Part shown: one piece after another, positions 34,587 through 47,452 of the stretch
How positions within the stretch are numbered: the stretch's first letter is position 1
How the letters are laid out: each line of letters begins with the position of its first letter
From: Cyclaneusma minus
Taxonomy: Eukaryota; Ascomycota; Leotiomycetes; Marthamycetales; Marthamycetaceae
NCBI GenBank assembly: GCA_037179335.1
Contig: JAKZHN010000008.1
Location: 682,001-746,000, forward strand
Reading direction: 5' to 3'
DNA length: 64,000 nucleotides
The notes under the pieces: generated by a model
Database searches by the model: none
What the model was told of the DNA's origin: nothing
What the model saw: the letters and a program-made list of their open reading frames with translations, nothing else
Program-made: the position numbers and the translations under genes

Positions 34587-36406
34587 TAGGAATGAGTCCC
34601 CTGTACTTGACGGTTTGGGGCGATAGACTTAGGGCACTCCAATGTACAGTACTTCATCTGCAGTCCCGCTTTGAGATATTTGCCATCGACGCCTGAATTT
34701 CTTCACGTGAAACACAAAATCAATAAGTGTACGAGTAGAATTTGACCCTTCAATGAAATCTTCAATCTTAAATACCCCAGCAATAGTCCTCAAAATCTCA
34801 AGATGACGTATCAGTACCTACAGAAGGGCTGGGTTGAATGCAGATCAGGAGTATCCAGCCCCTATTAAATACCATATCTTACTCACGCATTGCGGACACC
34901 GTCAAACTCAGCCATTTCATACCTATCTTTCAAGTCCTAACTGGAAATCTTCATGAGAATCAGTTCATTACGGTGTGCACAAACATCCAAAGGTGATATC
35001 ATTGTCATCGTGGTCAAAACTAAATCAAAGACCAAGTCACCAAACCTCATAACCACAACACACGTCGTCGAAATAACCAACTCTCCAAGCTCTCACCTCC
35101 CGCGCTTCCACCATACCCAGAGAACCCCTTCTCACCTACCAAGCCACCGTCACCGCGCACCCAGACAGACCACCCACCTCCCGCATGCAAGACTCGACCC
35201 AACCAGCCCCCATCCAGGACCATCCAGCCAAGTTTTCGGAATCCTCCTCCTCCCGCATACCTCACCATGTGAACCTCCCCAGTCCGAACCCAGGGGACTT
35301 CCCCCCCAAAGCCCACACACACAGTTTCTTCTAGTTTCCCCCTTACCAAATAACCAGAATGGACACATTGGTCCCGAATACCAAAAAAAAAAACCTGCCA
35401 TAATCACCACAAACCCGGGCGGCGTGCAGAGTGTCCTGGCAAGAAACGTCGCTGGTGACTGCCCGGTGAACGGGTAAACTGTAAAGCGACCTCAGTGCTC
35501 CATCAGAACCGCCAAACTTCGCGTCGAGAAATCCGTCAAATCAGATTCCAGAGCATGAGGGAAAGCATGTTCAAACATCCAGCATCCAGCATCCCACATC
35601 CAACGTTCGACCGTTAACTGACCTGCTTTCAAACTTCAATATCCACATGTCACATGTCACAACCATGCAAAAAGAACTTCAAAAATGGTGGCAATACGAT
35701 TTTGTTCTCACCAGCCAGCCACTCTCTAACTGATATCGTAACACGCATCCGCACGCATCCGCACGCAACTCGCAACACATAGTAAACCTCTCCCATCCAC
35801 CAATTATCGAGAGTGGCCCCACCAGCGTACCAACTATAAAGAAGGAAAGAAAACAAAAGCCAATCCACCAGCATCCCCATTATATCTAAAAGTGCCTGAT
35901 ACTGATCGCCATCCATCCGTCCATCCCTGTTGCTGCTAAAACAGCCTGCCGATATAAGCAAAACAACAAAGGGGGCAAAACGCCAGTCCAATTCCCGTGC
36001 CACCGTGTATAAAGTCCAATTGGAAACCATGCGCCTGGGGATCTTTTTTGAGTAATACAAAGTGTCGCCGCCACCACCGTTATTTGACAATTCAAGGTTT
36101 TCTCGTTTTTCAGGCCTTTAGCCTGCCTAGCGTGTAGTTCCTTCCACACCCTCGTACAAAGCAAAGAAGAAAACCAAAAAAAAATGAAAAACGACAACAA
36201 AAGTTTGAATCAAAACAATGTCCAAAGGACAACAGAGAAGGAAAAAGTAGGGCTAACGCCGATCAGCGCCTCATGTTCGCCGCCCACGCATGACTTCTTG
36301 TATAGGTATTTCCCGCCACCCAGACGCCTCTAGCTCCGTATAATAAGTAGCCTGTAGTAGTGCTACCACCAATGCATTGCATTCCAAACAATGAACATAA
36401 GCGCAA
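34587..36406. other. Intergenic region between Clr5-ankyrin locus and velB
   Basis: This 1.8-kb gap between convergent loci has only C/A-rich low-complexity open frames (about 35050-35480). A direct repeat CCGCACGCATCCGCACGCA lies near 35750. No gene is supported. Confidence 0.5.
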
Positions 36407-38164
36407 TCAGTTATCGTCGTCATACTCGTCGCGCTTGCTGGGGCCGTCCTTGCGAATGGGAATCTTGATGCCCTGGGTAGCGAAGCATTTGCTCAATGCC
36501 GTGCTCTCCACGACACCGGGGAATTTCTTGGCTGAGTAGACTTGGAAAACATCACTGAAGCAGGATGCTAGGACGGGTGCTTTTCCAAGGTTGAGCTGTT
36601 GCTCGCCGCTGTTGGTGCTGGGCTTTCCGACATCGACGAAGGAGAAGCGGAGACTGCACATTTGTTAGTCTTTTGTTAGATGAGAATTCAGAGGTGCGAA
36701 AACAATGCGAGATGTGAAAAAGGGGGTGGGAGAAGCGGGCAAACCGAAATTTGCCGGTCTCTTCAGTGTCCCCTGATCGCGATAAATAATCATTGAGAGG
36801 ATTAGAGGGGACGAACCGGAAGCTGCCTTCAGTGCGCACACTGAGATCTTGCAGGATGAACCAGATTCCGATGTGGTCTTTGGGATCGCTGAGACGGAAA
36901 GCGCTGGCGGAAAGACTTCCGATCAGGTTTCGAGTGAACATGCCCTGGGGAGCGGCTTGTGATGCGGCTCGGTCCATTGCCGGAAACGGGTGAGGGCCGC
37001 CGTTGGGATAGGTACCTCCCATGTTATACGGGTTGTTGCCATAAACACTTCCAATTGAAGAGCCTGGAAATGGCATTGGTGGCATCTGTTGGATTGGTGG
37101 TGGATGGTATTGCGGGATGTGAGTAGCGGTCATATAAGGGGCTACTTGATACATGGCATAATTTCCATCACGGCCGATCGGCGTGTAGGCAGCATGTTGG
37201 GGATTCGCCGCCTCGGTGGCCGCGTGGACATATGAATATGGAGCAGCGGTGGAAATGGAGGGGGAGCCGGACGTGTGTCGGACGAGGTTGACTTCCTGAT
37301 CGCCGTCGGCGTTCCATAAATCGACATTTAGAACGAACATGCTGTGGTCAATGTCACTAGAGCAGGGTCAGCAAAGGCATGTGTCCTAGGATGGAGGGCC
37401 ACGCACTTGCAATCAATGGGCTTCCCCGTGTGCTCGTCCTCGATTATGAGAAGCAAGCAGGGTGGGGGAGTAATGGGCCTGCGGTCCTTATCGCCAAAAC
37501 CGCACATTCGCGCACGCTTTGGCTGCTGCATGACTTTGAGCCTGTACCTTCTTCCGTCCTTGCACTCTGAAGAGACGGTATTCGGCTCGTTATCGTCGTG
37601 GTGGCGAGGGCCATACGGTGCCGCCGGCCGGGGCAGGGTCGCCCCCTGCACGGGAAGAGTTGCCTGCTGGCCTTGAGCTTGCCGATGCGGTTGAAATTGT
37701 GCTGCGTTGGAGATTGGCGGCGTGGCTGTGTAGTAGGTCTGCTCGGCTTGGACAGAAGCCTGGTAGGGTCGATTCTGATCGCCTTCAGTGCTCGTGTAGG
37801 CTCTCGACTGGCCGCCTTCGTGGGCCATGGGGTTCATGTAGGCTCGGGGCTGATCGGCTTCGCTGTTCATGTTGCTGGGGTAGGCTCGAGGCCGATCGGC
37901 TTCGCTGTTCATCTTGGTCGAGTAGGCTCTCGGCTGGTCGGCTTCGCTGTTCATGTTGCTGGAGTAGGCTCTCGATTGATCACCTTCGCCATTGATGGTG
38001 CTCATGTAGGGTCGCGGCTGATCGCTCTCGCTGCCAATGTAGACGACCGGCTGGCGCACATCGTCTCCGATACCCACGACACCCATGTTGCCGGAGACTA
38101 TGGAACTTGCTGGAGGCAGTGAATGGTATGATTGGTGATGGGGGGTGAAAGCGGCGGCCTCCAT
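36407..38164 (-). CDS. velB: Velvet-domain regulator VelB
   Basis: Exons 37407-38164, 36817-37356 and 36407-36653 encode 514 residues. VelB binds VeA and VosA and, with LaeA, couples development to secondary metabolism in the nucleus. The velvet domain is split, as is typical of VelB. The first part is QQPKRARMCGFGDKDRRPITP. Splicing at 37357-37406 gives IDCNDIDHSMFVLNVDLWNAD. A ~95-residue Pro/Tyr-rich insert follows. The second part is MFTRNLIGSLSASAFRL, IGIWFILQDLSVRTEG and VYSAKKFPGVVESTALSKCFATQGIKIPIRK. The N-terminus is longer than in Aspergillus VelB (about 369 residues in total) because it carries a run of 14-residue repeats. The frame is open upstream to 38425, but MEAAAFTPHHQSYHSLPP fits family N-termini better. 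Confidence 0.95.
37763..38044 (-). repeat. 42-bp (14-residue) tandem repeats in velB N-terminus
   Basis: About six to seven units of the form NSEADQPRAYSSNM are encoded, with variants such as GEGDQSRAYSSNMN and SEADRPRAYPSNMN. On the plus strand GTAGGCTC recurs every 42 bp. The central copies are nearly identical, which suggests recent unequal exchange. Confidence 0.92.
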
Positions 38165-38425
38165 GGTGGCTGTCGGCGCCGCAGGGGCAATTGGGGACTT
38201 GGTTGGCAAGATGGATGGTCTGTCGTAGTCGCGATTTCCGTCGATCAGCCCTGTGGACTTGCAATGGCGGATTTCAGCAGGGACCAGCTGGCGCAAGAGC
38301 GGGCGCGACGCGAAAGTCAATTCAAGAGGAGGGTTCGTGCAGCGTCTTTGACAATTGAAGGGGATTGACAATTGCAAGCGCACCACCGTACAAAAAAGGG
38401 CCGCCCTACGAAAGAAAGAAAGCAA

Positions 38426-41400
38426 GTGTGCCTCCGACCGGATTGCGAGCTGAGGGAACGCGAGGATGGTACTGACAAAGGTCTGGCGGACGAGGGAGAG
38501 AGGAGAGAGAGAACCAGAGACGGAGGGAAGTTAAGTATTCCTGTATTCGAATGTGGGGTGGCCGCCAAGGTCTGGGTGCGCCCGTTGCACAAAACGACCG
38601 CTTGCCTTGACAACCCACGAGGCCACGAAAGAAATCCATATAAATGTGCCATTGCGACCAAGCACGTCACTCTGCCCTATCTGCTGAACCTGCTCTAGGC
38701 CGCACTTAGCAGCCTACCGTCACTCGCATCTCAGCAGTTCGAGCCGGACTATACTGGCCTGGCCTATAGAAGCTGTGATTGTTCTCCTAGGCCTTGCATG
38801 TGCCGTGCCCAAGTCGCCACCGTGTACTCTCAGAGTCGAGTCCTGAACCTGACTGAAGGCCGGCCGCAGGTGTCGCACATGGCAACTTAGCCGTCCCCAA
38901 AACCCAAAGGTGCTGCTGTGTGAACGGAGCACCAGACTATGTGACCCAGTCTTCAGCCTTCAATCTCCAAAATCGAAACTTGGAAAAAGAACAGTGAGGG
39001 CAGCCGCTCGCGGCCGCTCACCCAAGTCTTGCTGCCCGCTGGCTGGTCTTTCAGGGACCGATGTTCTGGCGTGCCCCATTTCTAGCCGCGCCCCTAGCTG
39101 AAGCATGACATCTGTCTGTGCAGTCTGCATACTACTCTGCTCGGTATGGACTCGATCCGTCCCAACCGTTGCGGTTTTTGAAGAATAAGCCTGTCCAGAA
39201 CATAAAGTGGCAAGCGATGCTGCTATTCCGGGTAGATCAAGCGAGGTATGGCCCCTAGCCCCTATCCCTGCCCGAACTGCCTTTACTATTACCGTAGTCC
39301 ATCTCCCAGCTCCAAGATTCAGATCCAGCAGGCTGCCGCTGTCTGCCGGAATCCGATGCATCGACGCCTGACTATCTATTGTCCTTCATGCTGAAGACAG
39401 CAGTGCGGCGACTTAGCGCGAGTGTTATCAATATCATGACGACTATTTCTTGCTGCCAAGCCAATTCTAGTCGATTCAGCCCAACACACCGATGCAAGGC
39501 GGTTGAACCTGCCGACTCGATTTCTCCTGAGTGCTAGTAGACCACATGTCAAAATGCCTTACGTAGAGTGGTTGAGGTATTTATTTCAGATCCGAAGTTC
39601 TGAATATTTTCCTTTTCTTCCTTCATAGACACCCTCTACGTTGCTGCAGAAACTTTAAAGATCAAATCAAATCTCCAGGTAACCGTTCGAGCCCCCGGAA
39701 CCAACCAGCTGGAGAGTTACGGGACTCCACAATAACTGGACCATGGCGATGGGCTCACGGTCGACTACCGCCACGGACCTGTCAAAGCCACCGCAGGCTG
39801 TGACTGTATGTGAGAATTAATGGTTCATGTACTGCGTGTCACTTGCATCACCACATAAACCAGCCAGAGGACTAAATAGCAGGTAATACTTACCTTATTG
39901 AACATTAGCAAAAACCACAGAAATGCGAGTAAGCTAGACGTTAGCTGTCGCAAAGCCTCCAAGCCATCCGTCAGACCAAGATACGCCACTATCACAGACA
40001 CGGCACAATGTCACAACTCACATGTCAACCACGCCGTTTAAACTGCAACATTGACACCCCCATATTAATAACACGAGAACAAAGACGGCAGAAGAGTCGA
40101 CAAAACAGCAGCCTCGCAGGTATTTCGTACGATACTGAGGTACCACTGACCCCACGGGATGCGTTACCTACCATGCCATCACCAGCCCCCCTTCTCACCC
40201 CACCATCATCTTCCGTCCCCTCAGTAGGTCCAATTCCGCACAGTTCCCGAATTCTCGAGGCTTCTCACGGCCTCACCCTTTCTTTCTGCAGCCTACATTT
40301 CTATTTCCAAGTCTCTCATGCACCTCCTGTCTTCAATACAACCTCGTCCTCAGATCCCCCACCCCCAATTTGTCATAACCGCCGAGGACCCGGCAGTCGG
40401 GTCACCCCCTGCAACCCCCCCAACCTCACTGTCCTTGCCAGTCTCCGTCCGCTACGGCAAGTCAGAGTCACTCAGCCAATCGCGGGTTGTCCGGTGGAGA
40501 ACTTCTAGACTTGTTGGCAGGGATTCGCCTGGCAAGGGAGCGCCTAGGGCGCGGGAGATATTCAGGGATGTGCCGGAGACATGTTTCTTTTTTGGGCTAT
40601 TGTAGTCTTTTGACATCGATTGATGACAAGAGACGCGATGACCATATGTTCGTTGACGATGAGACAGACACCTTCATATACCTTACAGACGACATGGATT
40701 TGCTCACTTGGTGGTATTTATCCAAGTACCCTGCTACGAGCTTGCCAAAACCCCGTCGAGTATCCTCCCATCCCTTTCATGTTTCCGACGTTTCAAATTC
40801 TTCCAAAAGCTTCCAGCTGCAGAAACGAAATGACAAGCTTTCCATCTGCAAGCAAGTATCCTATCATTCCGAACATGCAGGTCTCCCCATCCTCTCGGAG
40901 CACGTTCCCAGGAATCCAGTACCCGAACTCGATGTGTGAAGTTTTTCCAAGGTTCCAAGCGGAAGTAGGTACTTCAGATATTGCGGCTTCCCTTATGCCG
41001 CTTGCCTGTGTGCAGCTTCTCCGACAGTTTGACACCGGCTCCCGAGCGACTGGTGACGATTTATTGGATGGCCTCGTGCCCATGCCGTCTAAATTGAAAA
41101 CGGACTCAATTATCTTGAAGAGTCCGCCTTTAGATACCTATGTCACAGGGCAAGAAACAACCAAGTAAGAAATACCTCACATCAACCATTTCCTTATACA
41201 CCTCTCACCCCAAACAACTTAGCTTCCTGCAGCCCGTCATCACTCCCCATTGCTAAAAGCGCTTAAAATCCAAGGCAATCATGCATGTGATCGACCCCGG
41301 GTATCAAGCGGTTGGACCAACAATGAACAGTTTCCAATTCCACCTCACCCAGACCCACAGAGTCCCTGGATAGCATCACCACATCCACTCACCGGTTGCC

Positions 41401-43902
41401 GAAAGCTCCACTTCCCTCCAACCAACACGTTCATATGCACCGAAGCATGCCAGTCATCACATTTCAAACAACCCCGTCATGCCGTGTTCCCAAACCCCCG
41501 CAATCCGTCCCAAACGGCCTGGCGGCATATGTACATCATATGTGCTATTTCCAGTAACGCATCAACCCAATGAGTTCTTTTGCAGAGCATGACAGCATCC
41601 AAACCGTGTTCTTTTCAATTTATTCGCAACCTCGATGCCTGCGGCCTGGCAACCCAAGGGGCCAAGTGCCGCAATCGCGCCTTGCGCCAAACTTTTGAAG
41701 TCGACGGTAGCGAGAATTCCATCTCAGTGAAGGTTGTCGAGCACAACGGCGAACGCACAAATGCCGCCTCGAATTGCGAAACCGGCATTCTAGTGGCGCG
41801 AAAGCCGCTTCGGGTGGTTGTCGATCTGTCAAACTGGAAGCGGTCACCGTGGACACGCCAATTCTTGCCTTGGTCAGGTAGACTAGAGTGTAGTCGACCA
41901 AGCACCCCTCCCGGTTCTAGCTGGTTTTACTAATGCTGCACGCAAGCACGCAAACCCACTGGCATACTAGTAGCACAGCATGACACCATCCCACCAGACG
42001 AAATATCTCCGAACCGGCGAGACTCACAGGTTCTCAGGGCAGCACAAATGATGATAGAAGAAGTGGAAAATCGAGCTAATTCACTCAACCAAACACGGAC
42101 TGACTGACGCTAACGAGCCTAAACAAGTCCAGTCATTACTCTCTCTTTTGCAAGATGAAAGTGAGTGTGGGACGTGGCCCAGGAAGTGGCATAAGTAGCT
42201 AGAAATGGAATGGCTTATCGTCCTACGGGACCTGGCTTGGTGGTTAGTGCTTTTGTATTCGAGCCTGACAGTGAGGTCTCACAGTGTCCCTGTCGTCACG
42301 AGAACCACATCTCCCCTTGGACACCATTTCAAGCTACCCCGACCACTCAATCCCGCCCCCCACCCAGCCCTCCTGCACCGATATCTCGATCTGGAGACCG
42401 TGTCACATCTGCATGGCCATCTGGCCAGAACCCCACAAGATCGCAGCACACATACAGTAGGATACACACCCCAGTATTCGACTCAAATTTCAAATTTCAA
42501 CCAACTACCAGTCTATGACTACCCAGAAACTCACAACCAAACAAAATCTCCGCACCCCATAAGGGATCTATTCGGCGCCCAGATCCCCAGAGGCTGTATC
42601 GATAAAGACAACGCATTGTAAAGTACGCCTACCTAGAGAGTAGAGAGACCACACCGCTCAAACTAGACCTGATCACCTCGATACCACATGTATACTCGAT
42701 GTCTACTAGGCAGATACATAACAGTGACAACCCAACCCTGAACATCCAGCCAGCCAAAAAAAATCTCCGAAGCCAACCCCTCACCCCACCCTCCGTACCA
42801 CCCCACCGTCTCCCCCACGAGTTTGCAGTGCCAATTGCAACCCCCCTCGCTTTCCCGATTCCCAAGTCCACCTCTACCAGCCCGGCATAAGCCGCTTAAG
42901 GCACAGCTACCTTACACGAATGTCATGCCTCAACCTCCCTCCCTTCTACCCTGTCCACCCTGTCCACCCTGTTCACCCATAGACATCCATTCACATCCAT
43001 CCACACCTGTCCCCTTGTCCCACCCACAAACCCTCTCGGGAAACCTCCCTACCCTGTCCGTCCCGCTCAATCTGTGCCAAACAACCCCCCCTACCCTGTC
43101 TGCCTGTTCTCCCACAATGCCACCCCAAACCCTGCATCATCGCCGCCACCCAATATGCCACAATCCTCCAAAAACCGGGGAATCTCGACAATAATGTAGA
43201 TGAATGAAAATCCAATTTATTCTCCGGCCTGCCGCCGAGAGTAACACACAGTACAAGGATTGCGGGATAGTAAGAAAACCAAACGGCGCTGTTTTGGGTT
43301 TACGCTGCATACCTTACCCACAACGACAGGACTAGAAGTCCAGAAGGCATCGGAACCCGAGATGTTTGGCAGTTGACGTGCGCCACAGTAATATAGAGGC
43401 GTGAGTTATACGATGATGACCTGATCATTGATGTGAAAATGACAACCTGGCTACCTTAAGGATGAACACAACTTGGGGCTTGGGAGTTGACACCTCCAGC
43501 CCTCTGGTCAGACAGCCCCAGGATGAACTTGGGACATTCAATGGGACCCCTGGGCACCCCTGGGCCTCTGGAGAGGTTTTAGAAGAGCGAGATAGCACAC
43601 GGCACACGGGATCAAGAGAACCAGAAAAGTCGAAGTACCTTTTCGATTTCCGAAAAGCACGAGAACTGCGAAAATACAGAAGTGCTACATGTAGTTGCTA
43701 TGGATTTCCTCCCATCGACGAAGTGCTAGCACCGATGCGCAGCTTCGAGGAAAGAGCCTATCCGTAAAAGAGAGACATCGTGCTGTGCCAGAACCATCCA
43801 CGCCATAGCCCATGACTCCACCCGCCCATTAACACCAAATAACTTTTGCTCCTCTAGTAGCCCGGGTATTCGCCTGGCCAACACACGCATCACGGCATCC
43901 GC
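38426..43902. other. Long gene-poor region upstream of velB
   Basis: About 5.5 kb lies between velB and the 3' end of IRE1. Open frames here (up to about 180 codons near 40.6-41.2 kb) overlap one another, show no family resemblance and lack convincing splice partners. A short tandem CCTGTCCAC-like repeat is near 42949-42978. Pyrimidine-rich tracts are common. The region could hold a long velB leader, promoter elements or non-coding RNA, but I see no direct sign. Confidence 0.5.
42949..42978. repeat. Short tandem repeat (9-bp unit, 3 copies)
   Basis: The sequence reads three successive units close to CTGTCCACC, the last with one change, inside a C-rich tract. Confidence 0.8.
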
Positions 43903-46900
43903 TTAAATGCCCACACCCATACTCGGCGCATAATAGTCCCTAAAGCGATCACTATCATCCAACTGCAACTCCCTCACCAACCCCCAACAAACCATCAGCA
44001 AGTTCGGAAACTTGGTGCTCCAGAACCGCAAATAGCCGTCGGGCAGCGGGCCAACCTCCTTCCTCAGCTTCTCGCTCATGTCCTCGTAATGATTCTTCTT
44101 ATTACGCAACGCTCGCAGCAAATCCAGTAATCGACTACCGGTGTACTTTCTCTGCTTGCCCAAGCTCTCGACAAACTCTTTGCCCAGCGGCTTGAGAAAG
44201 TCCGACGAAATCTGGGGAGCGCAGGCCTCGAGAGCCTCGAGAGCAGGCGACGCAGGATCACGCGGCTCTCTTTCGAAATGGTCTGATACGTCGCAGAGGA
44301 AATCGAGACGCTTCTTGGAAGACCAGAAGAAGGGATGGGTGAGAACCTCGCGCGCGGTCGGGCGCTCCTTGGGCTCGTGCGCAATCATAGAGGCAATGAG
44401 GACGCGAGCTTCGAAAGCGTACTCGCCGAGACGGTCGAGGCCGCTCAGGTCGTGCACGTTGTTGCGGATGTTGATTTCGCGCATAAATTGGCCGTCGCGG
44501 TCAAAGGGATGGAGGCCGCCTGTGAGGACGAAGTAGAAGACTAGGCCGAGCGAGAAGATGTCGATGGAGCGGGTTGCGCGGCGGTTGGGAAGCTGGTCGG
44601 CGGACACGAGAGGGCCGGTGCCGCTGTGACCGCTGGACTCGACGTATGTTGTGGGAATAGTCGCTCTGTCGTCGTCGGCTAGGAGCTCGGGCGCTCGCCA
44701 GCCGGTGGTGCCAGCTGCATGGGCAGTCGTCGCGCGGAACGACGACTGTTCCATGTCGAGCTTCTTGCAGAGACCAAAGTCGGAAACTAGTAGTCGATGT
44801 TTACCCTGCTTGTCTAATGTGACTAATATGTTCTGAGGCTTGAGGTCTCGATGGACAATTCGCAGACTGTGCAGATGCTGAACGCCGCAGGTGATCTGGT
44901 AAAGCACACCAGGGACGACCTTGTCATCCGCTGGCCGAAGGGCGCGATGCTCTTCACGCTTCCCTTCAATGACCTGTGCTAAGGTAGCAGGAGCGAGCTC
45001 AAGACAGATGTACAAGAAATCCCCGCTTTGCATTTGTGAGTAATAACGAACCACTATCGGTTTATCAGTGTCATGCGATCGGGAATCGGGGCTGATGAAT
45101 CTCACCATTGGGGTGGTCGTCACTTTCTCTCAACAGCCTCGTCTCTTGCGACGCGATATCGTAGAATTGAATCAACATCCGCTTGATAGCAACATCTCTA
45201 CCGTCGTACCTGCCCTGGTACACCACAGTGCCATTGCTTCCATGTCCGATCGCTGCCCTTTGATCCACTTCAAGGCCGTTGATGCGCAAGATAAGTCCAG
45301 AGACATCATCAACCTTGTTGCCGGGAGCAGTAATTTCGTCAGGCTCAAGTTTGGGTTCCGGTTGCGAAACGAATTTCTGAACATCCCGAATAGTGTCATC
45401 AACTGTTGTGCTAGGCTTCAGCACGTTGACGGATGTCTCGTCATCAGTTGATTTCGCCTGAGAATCTTGTGACCCATTGCGCCCTTTCTTGTGCTTCTGT
45501 CCTCCTCTTCTACCACGATGGGTTTTTTTCTTGGCAGGAGTGGGGGGGTCCGCTACAACAGGCGGTTCAACACCTGCCAACTTTTCAGCCTCAGCCTCCT
45601 CAGCAGGTAATTCTTGTATTGTTGGAATGTCATGCTTCATCGGTACCGATGGCTTGGCAGGCGGTACAGCAATATCGATGGTTTGCGTGGGTGCCGGTTC
45701 TTCTGTGACCGATTCTCCTGCAAGCTGCGGCTTCTGTTGCGTGTCCATAGGGGCCTCTAGCAATTTTGACTCTGTTGACTTGCCACTTAGACGATCCAGC
45801 GTTACCAATTTCCCAAGATGTTTCCAGTTGAGCAGAACGAACGCGAGTATTCCGACTGTGAAGAATGGATTCATGACAAGATCACGGAAATAGCTTGCAA
45901 AAGATCTGGAAACAATATCGACAACAGACTGCTCTTCGAGTTCCTCTACATCGGCTGGGCCGGGCAATGTTTCAAGTTGCCTGTCTTCAAGAGTAGGCGC
46001 TGAGATAGTGAGAACTGGTTTGGTTCTCTCTATCGAATGGAGGCCGACAAGAGCCCTAGACAGCTGCGCCTGGTTCAGATTCTCCCACATGGGGGCACGT
46101 TGACGCCAGTCTTGTCTGTCGCACTGGGCTTGATCGGGACCGCTGATGACCAAGGGGTAGGTGTTGCCTGACATCGCGTACCAACTGCCTTCCTCGGTAT
46201 GGTTGAGAAAGATTCGAGACTTGCGCATAGAGGCCGATGTCGCATCTTCAGGGGGAGGAACAGGTTGCGGAAGTACTACAAGATCAACGTCTGCTTTTTC
46301 TGCACCCCAAGGCCTGGCAATATCGAAGACCCTTGCCACCGGGCTTGAAAACTTCGACTTGAAAAGCCGACTGGCCTCATTACCCTGAGCAAGGTCGTAA
46401 CCAAAGGCATTGCCATCGTGAGTGCTGTAGACGTACTTCATGTCGAGAGTTTTATCGTATTGACGTTGCAAGTCGTTATCGTAGTTGTTGGGCACCCATT
46501 CGGAGTATTTCAACGTGGCGATTGGGTGTGTATCTAGACCGAATATACCCAGCGTGTACTCGTTTCGACCAAGAGTCACTGTGCCAGTAGTGCTGCATTC
46601 TTCGGCTTCGGGGTCAATGATCCCATTGCTCCGCACACAGCTTTGCTCACCATTGGACAAGGCCGATCCGGCACCAAACCACTTGAGAACCTTGCCTGTC
46701 GCAGCATCGAAAGTTATCATAGTCGTCTTCTTATCACCGTTGTATACAACTGGAGTCTCTAGGTTCTTGTCCGCATAGGGGGCCAGTTCCTCGACCAGCT
46801 TCTTGATGGTCAGGCCCAGGTTGATCAAGCCTGGATTTGGACCATCTGGGATGTAGACGAACAAGCTGCCTCCTTGACTTGGCTCGACAATCCACAAGTA

Positions 46901-47452
46901 TCCGTCTTCTCGCATATAGTCTGGCTCCAAGGTAGAGCGGTTCCTGCTGTGGTATATTGTCTCCACCATGGGCTGGTCCGTCTCGACGTTCCATAGTTCC
47001 CTGCCAGTTTTCCGGTCTCTGGCGTGTAGTTTTCCGTCGACGGTCGCCAGAAGAACAAAGTCTTCTACTTCCCAATCATCAAGACTCCGCGCAATCTGCG
47101 GCGAGGAAAGTCCAGCAGTGTCGCTGACCCGTCTTGAAGGTTGTGCTCGAACGGCAGGTTCTACCGGAGCAAAAGTCGCAATGGCGCTCGCATCATCGAA
47201 ATCGTCATTTCCTGTACTCAAAGTCTTCTTTCGCCTGATGGCACCGTCAATCGGAGTCTCGATTTCGCCGGGAGGCTGGGAAAGAGTGGTTGCCTCTAGC
47301 GACAGACCCTCGTGGGGAGACTCATGGTGACGGTGTACCGCGTTTTGCTGCAGCTGCTGCCGGGCCTCAGCAAGCCACGGACCCCATAGAAAAAAGAGGG
47401 CGAGGGCGAGTTTCTTCACGACGGTCCCCTCCCCTCTGGGCCGACGCGGCAT
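43903..47452 (-). CDS. IRE1: ER stress sensor kinase/endoribonuclease IRE1
   Basis: Exons 45106-47452 and 43903-45053 (intron 45054-45105) encode 1165 residues. IRE1 senses unfolded protein in the ER and splices the HAC1/XBP1-type mRNA. A signal peptide (LALALFFLWGPWLAEA) is followed by a luminal PQQ-like beta domain (FVLLATVDGKLHARDRKTG, VYNGDKKTTMITFDAATGKV). A membrane segment lies at MNPFFTVGILAFVLLNW. A basic linker (KKKTHRGRRGGQKHKKGR) leads to the kinase: IGHGSNGTVVYQGRYDGRDVAIKR, HRDLKPQNILV and DFGLCKK. The RNase (KEN) domain has LLDLLRALRNKKNHYEDM with the expected basic, Asn, His and Tyr residues, and ends FPNLLMVCWGLVREL. All catalytic motifs appear intact. The basic linker recalls the yeast motif that docks HAC1 mRNA; that comparison is inference. 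Confidence 0.96.

Noticed and set aside
35050..35480. Pro/His/Thr-rich frame of 174 codons
   Set aside because: Low-complexity C/A-rich DNA keeps several frames open; no sign of a gene.
38165..38425. velB start at 38425
   Set aside because: The extra 87 residues lack resemblance to VelB N-termini; the Met at 38164 fits better, though the upstream start cannot be excluded.
40008..41933. Possible multi-exon gene in the region upstream of velB
   Set aside because: Overlapping frames of similar length in different phases, no domain, no convincing splice chain.
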